Assembly: GCA_947090525.1 (NCBI GenBank)
Contig: CAMUON010000001.1
Location: 310,001-374,000, forward strand
Reading direction: 5' to 3'
Length of the DNA: 64,000 nt
From: an uncultured Atopobium sp.
GTDB lineage: Bacteria > Actinomycetota > Coriobacteriia > Coriobacteriales > Atopobiaceae
Made by a program: the position numbers and the translations under genes. Positions 36,032-45,743 of this stretch are shown in pieces. Every line of letters begins with the position of its first letter. The stretch's first letter is position 1. The notes under the pieces were generated by a model. It was not told the DNA's origin, did no database searches, and saw only the letters and a list, made by a program, of their open reading frames with translations.

Positions 36032-38737
36032 ATGGCTACAGCCGAATACAAGACGATGACGTCTGCCGAGATACGCGAAGACTTTTTGACCTTCTTTGAG
36101 TCGAAGGGTTGCAAACGCTACGAGTCATCCTCGCTCATTCCAGAGGATCCCTCGCTCCTTCTTGCAAATGCAGGTATGAACCAGTTCAAGGAATATTACC
36201 AAGGCACCAAGACCATGCAAGAGATCGGTGCGACATCGTGCCAGAAGTGCCTGCGCACAAACGACATCGATAACATCGGCGATGCGCGCCACTTGTCGTT
36301 CTTCGAAATGCTCGGCAATTTCTCCTTTGGTGGTTACACAAAAAAAGACGCAATTACCTGGGCATGGGAGTTTATCACAAGTGATAAGCACCTGGGTCTG
36401 CCCAAAGATAAGCTCTACATCACGGTATTTACCAATGACGATGAAGCAGCTCAAATCTGGCAAGATCAAGGCGTTGAGCCCGATCACATTTCGCGTCTAG
36501 GCGAAGAAGACAACTTCTGGGCGGCAGGTCCTACAGGTCCTTGTGGCCCGTGCTCTGAGATTTATTTTGACCAGGGTCCTGAATTCGAGGGCGAAAAGCC
36601 CGGTGATGATGGGGATCGCTACCTCGAATTTTGGAATCTCGTCTTTACCCAATACGATCGTCAAGAAGACGGCTCCATGCCAGAGCTTCCGCACCGCAAT
36701 ATCGATACGGGTATGGGCCTTGAGCGCATGGCTGCGATTATGCAGCACAAAGGCTCAAACTACGAAGGCGACGTGCTTGATAGCCTCATTCACGTGGGCG
36801 AAAAACTCTGCGGCAAAGCCTATCACTCGAGCCGTGCAGTGGATACCAGCTTGCGCATTCTTGCCGACCACTCGCGTGCCTGCACCTTTATGATTTCAGA
36901 CGGTATTCTGCCGTCGAATGAGGGGAGGGGCTATGTGCTCCGTCGTCTTTTGAGGCGTGCAATCTACCACGGACGCCTGCAAGGCATTCAGGGAGAATTT
37001 TTGTCCCACTATGCAGAGCAGGTTATGAAGCTTATGTCGGTGCACTATCCTCAGCTCGAGCAAAATAAGGCACTTATCCTGGGCATTATCACCTCAGAAG
37101 AGGAACACTTTTCTGCAACGCTCGATGCAGGAGAGGCGCTTTTGGAAGATGCACTCTCAGCGCTTGCAGCAGGCGAGGCCTTAAGCGGCGAGCTTGCCTT
37201 TAAACTTCACGATACCTATGGATTCCCCATCGACCTCACGCGCGAGATCGCCCTTCAAAAGGGTCACGCTACCGATATGGATGCGTTTAAGCGCCTGATG
37301 GATGCCCAAAAAGAGCGTGCACGCGCTTCGCAGTCGCGTGATGCGTGGGCAAATGCAAATACCGTATGGACAAAGCTTTCTGCCCAATTTGAGCCTACAG
37401 TATTTGACGGCTACGATCACAACGAGCTTGTAGGCGCACGTGTATTGGCACTTGTACAAGGTGATGAGCAGATTTCTTCTGCTTCTCAAGGCGAGGAAGT
37501 CGAAGTTGTACTCGATAAAACGACCTTCTACGGCGAGCGCGGCGGACAAGTAGGGGATACCGGCACACTTGAATCCTCTTGCGCGGGCTCTACCGCAGAT
37601 GCCGTTCCCTCTTCTAATGATGCTTCTACCAGCGCACCTGTTTGCCTTGAAGTGTGCGATACACTTCATCGCCCAGGCGAGCTCCTCAGCCACATATGTA
37701 AGGTCACGCGCGGGTGTATCTCTGTGGGCGACTATCTCGATTGCCACATCAACGTGCACAATCGCGAGCTTATCCGTCGCAATCACACCGCAACCCACTT
37801 GCTCGATGCAGCGCTTATCAAAGTCTTAGGCGACCATGTAAGCCAGGCAGGCTCGCTGGTTGCTCCCGATCGTTTGCGTTTTGACTTTACGCACTTTGAA
37901 GCACTGACTCCTCAGCAGATTTCTGCTGTAGAAGACATGGTAAATGCCGAGATCTTTGCTGCAGAACCCATGGTCACTACGATCATGTCGCGCGAAGAGG
38001 CAAAAGCCACGGGCGCTATCCAGCTTTTCGAAGACATGTACGGAGATACTGTGCGTGTCGTCTCTACGGGAAGCTCTGCGCATCCCTATTCGCGCGAGCT
38101 GTGCGGTGGTACGCATGCGAGAAATACTGCAGATATCGGTTGCTTCAAGATCATTTCCGAAACCTCTGTCGGCTCAAATGTACGCCGTCTCGAGGCTCTT
38201 ACTTCGCTTGCGTGCGTAGCATATATGAATGCCTGTGCAAACGAGCTCAATACCATCTCTCAGCAGCTCAAATGCCGTCCAGAAGATGTTTCTGCTCGTA
38301 TCGATATGCTCAAGCACGAGCGCGCAGAAGATGCGCGCAAGCTGAAGCAGGCACTCATGGGCGCATCGTCCGATGTGATTAGCGATTGTGTGTCTTCGGC
38401 GATCCAATTGGATGGATATGCGCTGGCACTTGCCAAGATCGAAGGCGTGTCTCCGCGTGATTTGCGCGAAGTGTGGGATAGCATTCGCAGTCGTTTGGGG
38501 AATTCTTGTGCATGTGTGCTCGCTTCTTCGCAAGATGGCAAAGTTGGCCTTCTAGCTGCAGGAACAGAAGCTGCTTGCGAGAATGGATTCGACGCAGGTG
38601 CGCTTATCAAGGGTGCTGCTCCCTTCGTTTCGGGCCGCGGCGGTGGCAAAAAAGCCATGGCTCAAGCTGGTGGCTCAAATCCAGAGGGGATTCAAGCTGC
38701 GCTTGACTTTTGCCGGAAACGTTTCACACAAGAGTAG
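36032..38737 (+). CDS. alaS: Alanine-tRNA ligase
   Basis: A 901-residue class II synthetase that charges tRNA-Ala. It shows FFESKGCKRYESSSLIPEDP and the motif 2 region GNFSFGGYTKK at the N-terminus, the editing domain zinc ligands HTATHLLDAAL and CGGTHARNT, and a C-terminal oligomerisation region ending FVSGRGGGKKAMAQAGG. Length is slightly above normal (about 875). A Ser/Ala-rich insert at about 515-535 (after GTLESSCAGS) accounts for the excess. ATG follows AGGAGAG. ruvX starts three bases after its stop. Confidence 0.97.
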   Translation: MATAEYKTMTSAEIREDFLTFFESKGCKRYESSSLIPEDPSLLLANAGMNQFKEYYQGTKTMQEIGATSCQKCLRTNDIDNIGDARHLSFFEMLGNFSFGGYTKKDAITWAWEFITSDKHLGLPKDKLYITVFTNDDEAAQIWQDQGVEPDHISRLGEEDNFWAAGPTGPCGPCSEIYFDQGPEFEGEKPGDDGDRYLEFWNLVFTQYDRQEDGSMPELPHRNIDTGMGLERMAAIMQHKGSNYEGDVLDSLIHVGEKLCGKAYHSSRAVDTSLRILADHSRACTFMISDGILPSNEGRGYVLRRLLRRAIYHGRLQGIQGEFLSHYAEQVMKLMSVHYPQLEQNKALILGIITSEEEHFSATLDAGEALLEDALSALAAGEALSGELAFKLHDTYGFPIDLTREIALQKGHATDMDAFKRLMDAQKERARASQSRDAWANANTVWTKLSAQFEPTVFDGYDHNELVGARVLALVQGDEQISSASQGEEVEVVLDKTTFYGERGGQVGDTGTLESSCAGSTADAVPSSNDASTSAPVCLEVCDTLHRPGELLSHICKVTRGCISVGDYLDCHINVHNRELIRRNHTATHLLDAALIKVLGDHVSQAGSLVAPDRLRFDFTHFEALTPQQISAVEDMVNAEIFAAEPMVTTIMSREEAKATGAIQLFEDMYGDTVRVVSTGSSAHPYSRELCGGTHARNTADIGCFKIISETSVGSNVRRLEALTSLACVAYMNACANELNTISQQLKCRPEDVSARIDMLKHERAEDARKLKQALMGASSDVISDCVSSAIQLDGYALALAKIEGVSPRDLREVWDSIRSRLGNSCACVLASSQDGKVGLLAAGTEAACENGFDAGALIKGAAPFVSGRGGGKKAMAQAGGSNPEGIQAALDFCRKRFTQE

Positions 38738-38740
38738 CAT

Positions 38741-39154
38741 ATGAGAGTTATGGCGCTTGACATAGGGGAAGCTCGTGTGGGCATTGCCGTAAGCGATGAA
38801 GCGCAAAAAATCGCGCTTCCGCTCAAAGTCTTGCCTTTTGCTGATGTTTACAACAATAGCCCAAGCTTTCGCTATCTCATTCAGGACTATGAACCGTGCT
38901 GTCTTGTGTGTGGACTTCCCAAAACGCAGGCAGGAGAGCTAGGACCCTGGGCGCAAACGATACAAAAACAAGCACGCGAGATCGCTTCGCGTGCGGGTCT
39001 TGATCTTTATTTTGTGGATGAGCGGCTTTCTTCTGCCGAGGCAAAGCGCATTCTTCACGAACAAGGCTATAACGAAAAGCAGATGAGGGGCCACATTGAT
39101 ATGGTGGCCGCCTCTCTTTTTTTACAAGCGTGGCTCGACTCGAAAGAGGTGTAA
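38741..39154 (+). CDS. ruvX: RuvX/YqgF RNase H-fold endonuclease
   Basis: A 137-residue protein of the YqgF family, implicated in 16S rRNA end processing and possibly Holliday junction work. MALDIGEARVGIAVSD gives the first catalytic Asp. GLPKTQAGELGP and the VDERLSSAEA motif are typical, and HIDMVAASLFLQ contains the last acidic residue. It sits between alaS and mltG, a conserved order. Confidence 0.93.
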   Translation: MRVMALDIGEARVGIAVSDEAQKIALPLKVLPFADVYNNSPSFRYLIQDYEPCCLVCGLPKTQAGELGPWAQTIQKQAREIASRAGLDLYFVDERLSSAEAKRILHEQGYNEKQMRGHIDMVAASLFLQAWLDSKEV

Positions 39155-39155
39155 G

Positions 39156-40424
39156 ATGGCGCAAGCCTCCAAGCAAACCCCCAAACATGGAGCTCATTCG
39201 GCTGTAGGCGCTTCGCGAAGCACTTTGCACACACCTGCGTCCACTTCTTCACAAGCTCCTCTGAAGCCTGTGAGCGCACACCCTCACACCCGCGCGCTCG
39301 CGCCCCATGCGCCTCACACGTTTAGATCGTCTCGCCGTACTCAGAAAGCAAATTCCTATCTTTTTGCTCATCCCCGCTCCAAGTTTTTGCTCATCTTGTT
39401 GATTGTGATCTTAGCGTTTGTGGGAATTGGCATTTGCACAGTTATCGTCCATGATCAGATGAGTGTTTCATCTTCAAAAAGCGCCATCACCGACGGCGAA
39501 GTTATCAAGATTACGATTCCCGAAGGATCAAATGCAGCGACTACGGCGCGCATTCTTCAAGATGCGCACGTGATTGAGAGCGCTAAGGACTTTCTCAAAG
39601 AGGTCATGAATGCAGACGCTGCTTCTAAGCTCAAAAGCGGTTCGTATTCGCTTGTTGCCGGAAGTAGTGCAAGCGAGCTTATCGCTCGTCTTATCCAAGG
39701 CCCCAATTCGTTTGAAAACGCGCTTGTGGTGCCAGAAGGTTTGAGCCAAAAACAGCTGGCAGATCTATTGAATCGTCAATACAGTATCGATCAGGATACC
39801 TTTATGGCTGCTTTGTCAGCATCAAAATATGTCCAGGATTTCCCCTTCCTCAAGGGCGTCGAAAACGATTCGCTCGAAGGCTTTCTCTATCCCAAAACCT
39901 ACGACTTTGCCAATACAACGCCCACATCTGATAGCGTGATAAAGACGATGCTTGGCCAGTTCAAGAAGGAAATGCAAGGTCTTGATGCTCAAGCTTCACT
40001 TGCCGCAGTCAACAAAAAATATGGCCTTAAGCTGTCGTTTTATGACATGATCAAGATCGCTTCTATCATCGAAAAAGAGGCACTCACCGATGCGCAGCGT
40101 CCTCTGGTAGCGTCTGTCCTCTACAACCGTCTCAAAAATGATATGTTCCTTCAAAGCGATGCAACGATGGGCTACGTGACAGGCGGCGAAGTGCGCGCAG
40201 ACGATCTCAAGAAGGAGAGTCCGTATAACTCCTACCTGCACAAAGGTCTTCCGCCTACCCCCATTTGTTCTCCTGGTACCGCTTCTATCCAAGCAGCTCT
40301 TGCGCCAGCAGATACCGATTATTATTATTTCTGGATTACCAAGACTGAGGAGAAATTCTCCAAGACCTACGAGGAACACAAGCAAGCGATTCAGAATCAC
40401 AAGGATGAGAGTGAGGAACAGTAG
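39156..40424 (+). CDS. mltG: Endolytic transglycosylase MltG (YceG-like)
   Basis: A 422-residue inner-membrane enzyme that cuts nascent glycan strands. A Ser/Ala/Pro/His-rich cytoplasmic N-terminus (about 70 residues) precedes one transmembrane helix (LLILLIVILAFVGIGICTVI). Then come a LysM-like region and the catalytic domain, with LEGFLYPKTYDF, the active-site Glu in ASIIEKEA, and NSYLHKGLPPTPICSPG. ATG 39156 has AAAGAGGTG upstream and follows the ruvX stop by one base. Confidence 0.92.
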   Translation: MAQASKQTPKHGAHSAVGASRSTLHTPASTSSQAPLKPVSAHPHTRALAPHAPHTFRSSRRTQKANSYLFAHPRSKFLLILLIVILAFVGIGICTVIVHDQMSVSSSKSAITDGEVIKITIPEGSNAATTARILQDAHVIESAKDFLKEVMNADAASKLKSGSYSLVAGSSASELIARLIQGPNSFENALVVPEGLSQKQLADLLNRQYSIDQDTFMAALSASKYVQDFPFLKGVENDSLEGFLYPKTYDFANTTPTSDSVIKTMLGQFKKEMQGLDAQASLAAVNKKYGLKLSFYDMIKIASIIEKEALTDAQRPLVASVLYNRLKNDMFLQSDATMGYVTGGEVRADDLKKESPYNSYLHKGLPPTPICSPGTASIQAALAPADTDYYYFWITKTEEKFSKTYEEHKQAIQNHKDESEEQ

Positions 40425-40427
40425 AGA

Positions 40428-40976
40428 GTGAGTATATTTCGCGCGACTTCCTATCTTGAATCGATAGATCTGATCCCTGCGTCATATCTAGCAGCGCATA
40501 AGATTCAAATTGTGCTTGTCGATAGAGACAACACCTGTGTTCCGCGCAGCACCAGAAAGCTGCCACAAGCGGTGCGTTCGTGGTTTTATATGGTGCAAAA
40601 GACCTGCTCTATTCCCATCTATATCGTCTCGAACAATACGCATACAAAGCAAGTAGAAGCCTCCGCGGCGGCACTTTCGTGCAAAGCGATTTCTCATGCG
40701 ATGAAGCCAAGTCCGCGCGCGATTACGCGCCTTCTGAAGCAGCTTGATATAGATCCTGCGCACGCGCTCTTTGTGGGCGACCAGGTCTTTACCGATATTG
40801 TTGCTGCAAACTTGAGTGGGTGTGTGTCGGTGCTCGTGCGCCCGCAGTCGCATCGGGATCTGTGGTACACCTACATCTTGCGTGCGTTTGAGTTTGTACT
40901 CTTACGCCATGTGCATTTTTTGTCGCGCGCCGATATTGATCATGGCGCTTTGGATGAGGTGCCTAAAGAGGCCTAA
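40428..40976 (+). CDS. YqeG-family HAD phosphatase
   Basis: A 182-residue HAD-IIIA phosphatase. Motif I is LVDRDNTCVP (the usual DxDNT), followed by YIVSNN for motif II, the lysine region AMKPS and motif IV VGDQVFTDI. In other organisms YqeG acts near mltG and aro genes; its substrate is not established (mitochondrial Gep4 relatives dephosphorylate phosphatidylglycerol phosphate). GTG 40428 follows mltG by three bases. Confidence 0.88.
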   Translation: MSIFRATSYLESIDLIPASYLAAHKIQIVLVDRDNTCVPRSTRKLPQAVRSWFYMVQKTCSIPIYIVSNNTHTKQVEASAAALSCKAISHAMKPSPRAITRLLKQLDIDPAHALFVGDQVFTDIVAANLSGCVSVLVRPQSHRDLWYTYILRAFEFVLLRHVHFLSRADIDHGALDEVPKEA

Positions 40977-41020
40977 TACGAATTTTGCAAAAGCTGGTTC
41001 TTGTAAGGAGATCTGAGCAT

Positions 41021-42205
41021 ATGTCTGATACACCTACTACACAACGTGCGACGGCGCCCCAGCCTGCGGCTCAGCCCGCAGCTCAGCCCGCGCTCAAGTC
41101 CGAACCTGCGCCCGCGCCTCTTATCCGCCAGTGGATTGCGCTTGAAAAAGGTTCCTGCGACCTGCGTTTGGGCGAACGCGCACTTTTGCAGGCGCCCCAT
41201 ATTCTCAAAACCTTTGTGGGTCTTCCGCAGCGTCTTGCCCTTTTTGTCGAAGATGGCGTAGACCCTGCTTCCATAGAAGAATTTGTGCGCGGCTGCACCT
41301 CAAGTGGCTTTCGAGTTGTGACTATTCCGCTTGAAGCAAATCTCTCGTATACTTTGTCTTCTGTAGAACTTATCGCGAAACATCTGCTTGATCACCACAT
41401 TACGTCGGGTGATCTGGTGGGCGTATGCGCTTCTCAAACAGGCCTTGGCCTTGTCGTTGCAGCGTGCAGAATGTGGTGTGGGCAAACGGCTTCGTTTGCG
41501 CTTCCGCGCGATCTCGTGGGACTTGTAAGCGCCTGCGGTATGCCACAAGCGTTTTCTCTTGAACATACGCCGCGTATGCTTTCGGTGAGCGCGCAGTTCG
41601 ATCTCGTTATCGCTGATACTACGCTCTTTGACTTTGATGTGACTAAACCTTCTACCAGGCAGTGTTTGGCATTTATGGTGGCTTCGAGCATGGCAGAATC
41701 AGATCAAGTGTTCAAAAAACTCTGGGACGCATCCTTTGATATCAAAGAAGGATCCAGTTTTAGCTTCTACGAGCAGCTGCTCGAAGCAATAAAGCTTCGC
41801 GGACGCATGATTTCTTCTTCGGCATTTTCTGTGCGCCAGGCCAGCAGCTATGGTGTAATCGTGGCAGACGCTTTTGCGCGCGTGTTACCAAGCACAACGG
41901 ATGCAGCCGATTGTTTTGCAGAAGCGCTTCGTTTTTCGGCACGCCTTTCGTGCGCACAGGCGCAGCTTCCGGTAGATGATGTCTTGTGCCAAGACGAATT
42001 GCTCGACCGTTTTGAGCTGGGGATTGGCCAGGTTGATGTGGATCCCGACCAGTTATTCCAGGCTATACAGAACGCGTGTTTCCTAAGAAGTAATAAACAA
42101 ATGCTGCCGCTGCCGCAGGCAATTGGGCGCGTGCGCAGCCAAGGTATCGATGATCAACTTTTGCGCGAGCACGCAAATGCCTGGTCAGAGGCACATCGGG
42201 CATAA
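41021..42205 (+). CDS. AroB-like protein without the catalytic motifs
   Basis: A 394-residue protein with a Pro/Ala/Gln-rich N-terminus of about 35 residues. The rest follows the layout of 3-dehydroquinate synthase: an NAD-domain segment HHITSGDLVGVCASQTGLGL where AroB has GGGxxGD, and ALPRDLVGLVSAC where AroB has PTTLLA-D. The metal-site regions (GHTFGHA and HGEAV) are replaced by SSYGVIVADAF and an AADCFAEAL segment. It is therefore unlikely to be a working DHQ synthase; a relic or repurposed protein is inferred. AAGGAG lies before ATG 41021. It occupies the aro slot between yqeG and pepP. Confidence 0.6.
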   Translation: MSDTPTTQRATAPQPAAQPAAQPALKSEPAPAPLIRQWIALEKGSCDLRLGERALLQAPHILKTFVGLPQRLALFVEDGVDPASIEEFVRGCTSSGFRVVTIPLEANLSYTLSSVELIAKHLLDHHITSGDLVGVCASQTGLGLVVAACRMWCGQTASFALPRDLVGLVSACGMPQAFSLEHTPRMLSVSAQFDLVIADTTLFDFDVTKPSTRQCLAFMVASSMAESDQVFKKLWDASFDIKEGSSFSFYEQLLEAIKLRGRMISSSAFSVRQASSYGVIVADAFARVLPSTTDAADCFAEALRFSARLSCAQAQLPVDDVLCQDELLDRFELGIGQVDVDPDQLFQAIQNACFLRSNKQMLPLPQAIGRVRSQGIDDQLLREHANAWSEAHRA

Positions 42206-42281
42206 GATCATGAGCATCTGTATTGAGTGGTATAACAAGTGTCTATTTGAGCATATGCTCAGCTAAAACAAAGGAGAGACC

Positions 42282-43397
42282 ATGGATAGAGCGAGTATGG
42301 ATAGGCGTGTAGCCCGTGTGCGCGCACTTATGAGCGAGCGCGGCTACGATGCTGTTGTACTGAGAAACAACCCCGATTTGCGCTGGATTTTGGGCTGTGA
42401 GCGCACCTTCGATTTTGAGCTCGCGCACACGGCATTCATTACCCAAGACGATCTGTGGCTGCACACCGATGGGCGCTACTTCAATACCTTCCATGAGAAA
42501 CTTGGCCCCGATAGTCCCTGGCATATCGATATGGATACGATAGATCCGGCTCTTTGGGCAGCTCAACATGCCTATAAGACGAGATCTCGTATTGTTGGTG
42601 TGGAAGATACGCTCCAGCTTTCTTTCTTTGATGCTTTCAAGCGCTATCTGCTAGATACGTCAATTGCCTGCTTGTGCCCGCGTATGCATGGAGATATTCT
42701 CGATCTGCGCATGTCAAAAGACCAGCCCGAAATTGATGCGATGAAGCACGCGCAAACGATCACCGATATGGGCTTTACGCACATGTGTGATTTCATACGC
42801 CCCGGCATGACCGAGCTTGATCTCCGTGTTGAGCTCGACAACTTCATGCTTTCACACGGCGCTGATGCGCTTGCGTTCGATACGATTTGCCTTGCAGGAC
42901 CCGATGGTGCAAATCCTCATGGTCAGCCGTCCGCGCGCAAGATCGCGCAAGGCGACATGATCGTGATGGACTTTGGTGCAGCGTGGGGCGACTATCACAC
43001 CGATATGACCCGTACGGTGTGTGTGGGGACGCCTTCAGCTGAGGCGAAAAAGGTGTACGACACTGTGCGTCGCGCGCAGAAGGCAGTAGAAGATGTGCTC
43101 AAAGCAGGTGTCTTGGGAAGCGACATGCATGCGCTCGCCGCTTCTATCATTGATGAAGCAGGATATGGTGCCTACTTTACGCATGGTCTGGGGCATGGTG
43201 TGGGTCTTGAGATTCACGAGCGTCCCTACCTTCGTCTTGAATATACTAAGCCCTTGCCCAAGAATTCGGTGGTAACGGTTGAGCCAGGTATTTATTTGCC
43301 CGGTCGCTTTGGCGTGCGTATCGAGGACTTTGGACTTGTTACCGCTTCAGGTTTTGAGCTCTTTACTGAGTCTACGCACGAGCTTGTGTGCCTCTAG
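42282..43397 (+). CDS. Xaa-Pro aminopeptidase/prolidase (M24 family)
   Basis: A 371-residue metallopeptidase that removes residues before proline. The N-terminal creatinase-like domain includes NNPDLRWILGCERTF. The pita-bread domain carries metal ligands in VMDFGAAWGDYHTDM, GLGHGVGLEIHERP, VEPGIYLPG and VRIEDFG. Length matches PepP/PepQ of this type. AAAGGAGAG precedes ATG 42282. A terminator follows. Confidence 0.92.
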   Translation: MDRASMDRRVARVRALMSERGYDAVVLRNNPDLRWILGCERTFDFELAHTAFITQDDLWLHTDGRYFNTFHEKLGPDSPWHIDMDTIDPALWAAQHAYKTRSRIVGVEDTLQLSFFDAFKRYLLDTSIACLCPRMHGDILDLRMSKDQPEIDAMKHAQTITDMGFTHMCDFIRPGMTELDLRVELDNFMLSHGADALAFDTICLAGPDGANPHGQPSARKIAQGDMIVMDFGAAWGDYHTDMTRTVCVGTPSAEAKKVYDTVRRAQKAVEDVLKAGVLGSDMHALAASIIDEAGYGAYFTHGLGHGVGLEIHERPYLRLEYTKPLPKNSVVTVEPGIYLPGRFGVRIEDFGLVTASGFELFTESTHELVCL

Positions 43398-43501
43398 CTG
43401 CGGGTTTTCAAGCACAGCTTGTGAGGTTCTAGGCGCTTGCGCCTGCGTCTTGCAGGAGCGCTCGCGCCCATGCTTGCTTTTTCACTACTTGAACGTGTAC
43501 G

Positions 43502-43529
43502 AAAGCCCTTCTTTGAGAAGGGCTTTTTT
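43502..43529 (+). terminator. Terminator of the alaS-to-pepP group
   Basis: AAAGCCCTTCT pairs with AGAAGGGCTTT across a 3-base loop and continues into Ts. Confidence 0.95.
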
Positions 43530-43922
43530 ACAGCTGCGTGTTTTTGTTTAGGAATCCGTAAATTATTTACGTTTTGCTTTCGATATTTGTATAAACGTAT
43601 GTATGAGTGCTGTGCAAGCTGTTCAGAACCAAAATGATTCAATTGTTTCGTAACTGAAAACTTTCTTATCGCATTTCTCTGAAATCATATATCTTGGCCT
43701 TACACCCGTTATAAGCCCCAAAATCTAAGGTTACAAAATAATTTCTTGACTAATCAGCTCATGCAAAATACTATTAGTACTTGAGATATGTACAAACGAT
43801 GAAGCGTTTCAGCATTCCAAATAATCCATGTGATCTGTACCACTTGCTTTCGTTGTGGTTTGCATTCTTATTTGCTTGCTAAAACTGCTTTTTCATGGGA
43901 CATGAGAAAGTGAGGTAGGGCA
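43530..43922 (+). other. Leader and control region of the man operon
   Basis: A 393-base AT-rich stretch without a gene. It contains the promoter at 43746-43774 and a near-palindromic TGAAGCGTTTCA (43800-43811) shortly downstream. A small hairpin ACCAC...GTGGT (43839-43843 with 43855-43859) follows, then about 60 bases before the GTG start. The long leader suggests regulation, but I recognise no known riboswitch. Confidence 0.5.
43746..43774 (+). promoter_or_regulatory. Promoter of the mannose PTS operon
   Basis: TTGACT (43746-43751), 17 bases and TACTAT (43769-43774). It is the best promoter match in the AT-rich region and leaves a leader of about 140 bases. Confidence 0.75.
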
Positions 43923-44897
43923 GTGGTTAGTATTGTGTTAACCAGTCATGGTGGTTTAGCTGAAGGCATTCTACAATCCGGTCAAATGATTTTTGGTCCC
44001 CAGGAAAACGTAGCAGCTGTATGCTTGACTCCTGATATGGGACCGGACGATCTCAAGGCTAAGCTCTTGGCCGCCACTGAATCCTTCGAGAACAAAGACG
44101 AAGTTCTTTTTCTTGTAGATTTGCAAGGAGGCACACCTTGGAATCAGGTCTCGTTGTTGCTTGATTCTGGCGAGCATCCTTCGTGGGTTGGCGTCGCTGG
44201 TTTGAGCCTTCCTATGCTTGTCGCAGCCTATGGCGCACGCCTTGGAGCAGATACTGCGCGTGAGGTTGCATCTGAGGCAATTTCAGAAGCGCAAGCAGGC
44301 GTCAAAGCTAAGCCCGAAGACGTTATGCCCAAAAAGCAAGTACAGGCAAAGGCCCAAGCAGCCGCTATCGCGCCTGGTACTGTTCTTGGTGATGGTCACA
44401 TCAAGATCGACTTTGCTCGTATCGACACGCGTCTGTTGCATGGTCAGGTTGCTACTTCCTGGACCAAGGAAATCAAGCCCGATCGCATCATTGTCGTTTC
44501 CGACAAGGTTTGCAAAGACAGTCTGCGTAAACAAATGATTATTGAGGCATGCCCTTCGGGTGTTCATGCTCATGTCATTCCTGTTTCAAAGATGGTAGAG
44601 CTCACCAAGGATCCTCGTTTTGGTGCAACGCATGCTATGCTTCTTTTTGAATCTCCTGCTGATTTGCTTCAAGCTGTTGAAGCAGGCGTCGAAATCAAAA
44701 AAGCCAACCTGGGATCTATTGCTCACTCAGTAGGAAAAGTCGTCGTCAACAACGCTATTGCTATGGGCAAAGACGATGTCGAAGCCCTCGAGAAGCTCGT
44801 TTCTTTGGGCGTTGAGTTTGATGTTCGCAAAGTTCCTGCGAGTGCACCCGAAAACTTCAATGCTTTGCTGCAAAAAGCAAAGTCTGAGTTGGCATAA
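43923..44897 (+). CDS. manX: PTS mannose-family EIIAB component
   Basis: A 324-residue fused EIIA-EIIB. The EIIA domain begins VLTSHGGLAEG, with the phosphorylated His at residue 9, and has DLQGGTPWNQ. A hinge of about 30 Ala/Lys/Gln residues follows. The EIIB domain starts near 156 and its active His is in RIDTRLLHGQVATSW. It receives phosphate from HPr and passes it to the incoming sugar. GTG 43923 is preceded by GTGAGGTAGG. It is followed by manY at 11 bases. Confidence 0.94.
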   Translation: MVSIVLTSHGGLAEGILQSGQMIFGPQENVAAVCLTPDMGPDDLKAKLLAATESFENKDEVLFLVDLQGGTPWNQVSLLLDSGEHPSWVGVAGLSLPMLVAAYGARLGADTAREVASEAISEAQAGVKAKPEDVMPKKQVQAKAQAAAIAPGTVLGDGHIKIDFARIDTRLLHGQVATSWTKEIKPDRIIVVSDKVCKDSLRKQMIIEACPSGVHAHVIPVSKMVELTKDPRFGATHAMLLFESPADLLQAVEAGVEIKKANLGSIAHSVGKVVVNNAIAMGKDDVEALEKLVSLGVEFDVRKVPASAPENFNALLQKAKSELA

Positions 44898-44908
44898 AGG
44901 AGGATTTC

Positions 44909-45724
44909 ATGCCTATCATTAGTTTGATTTTGGTAGTGATCGTTGCCTTTTTTGCAGGTATGGAAGGTATTTTGGACGAGTTCCAATTCCATCAACCACT
45001 TGTTGCCTGCACGCTGATCGGTATCGTCACCGGTCACCCCACCGAAGGTATTATTCTGGGCGGTTCTTTACAAATGATCGCTCTTGGTTGGGCAAACATT
45101 GGTGCTGCAGTTGCTCCTGACGCAGCTCTTGCTTCTGTTGCTTCTGCTATCATTATGGTCTTGGCCCTCAATGGTGGCGCACAAGACACCCAAACTGCTA
45201 TCAACACTTCCATTGCATTGGCAATTCCTCTGTCGGTAGCTGGTTTGTTCCTTACCATGATCGCACGTACTATTGCTATTCCTATCGTTCATGCGATGGA
45301 TGCAGCCGCCGAGAAGGGCAACATTGCCGCTATGGAAGTATGGCAGGTTATTGCAATTGCTATGCAAGGTCTTCGTATTGCTGTTCCTGCAGCTGCGCTT
45401 TGCTTCGTTCCTTCGGAGGCTGTTAAGGCAGTACTCGACCAGATGCCTGCATGGCTCGCAGGTGGTATGGGCGTCGGCGGTGGTATGGTAGCTGCCGTTG
45501 GTTACGCAATGGTTATCAACATGATGGCTTCCAAGGAAGTTTGGCCCTTCTTCATTCTTGGTTTTGTTGTTGCCGCACTCAAAGGCCTCACCCTTATCGC
45601 ACTCGGTGCCATCGGTGTTTCTCTTGCTATCATCTACCTCGGCCTCAAAGAAGTTGCTTCTCACGGCTCTGGTAGTGCAGGCTCGCAAGATCCTTTAGGC
45701 GACATTATCAACGACTATGAATAA
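44909..45724 (+). CDS. manY: PTS mannose-family EIIC component
   Basis: A 271-residue membrane protein, the transport channel subunit. Several hydrophobic helices alternate with Gly/Ala-rich segments. VTGHPTEGIILGGSLQMIALGW is seen in two parts of the early helices and is characteristic of EIIC-Man. AAGGAGG lies upstream of ATG. Its last codons overlap the region of the manZ ribosome site. Confidence 0.93.
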   Translation: MPIISLILVVIVAFFAGMEGILDEFQFHQPLVACTLIGIVTGHPTEGIILGGSLQMIALGWANIGAAVAPDAALASVASAIIMVLALNGGAQDTQTAINTSIALAIPLSVAGLFLTMIARTIAIPIVHAMDAAAEKGNIAAMEVWQVIAIAMQGLRIAVPAAALCFVPSEAVKAVLDQMPAWLAGGMGVGGGMVAAVGYAMVINMMASKEVWPFFILGFVVAALKGLTLIALGAIGVSLAIIYLGLKEVASHGSGSAGSQDPLGDIINDYE

Positions 45725-45743
45725 CGAAAGGAGCGAAAACATA

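Noticed and set aside
43800..43811. CcpA-type cre site in the man leader
   Set aside because: TGAAGCGTTTCA is shorter than the 14-base consensus and imperfect, so I do not call it.
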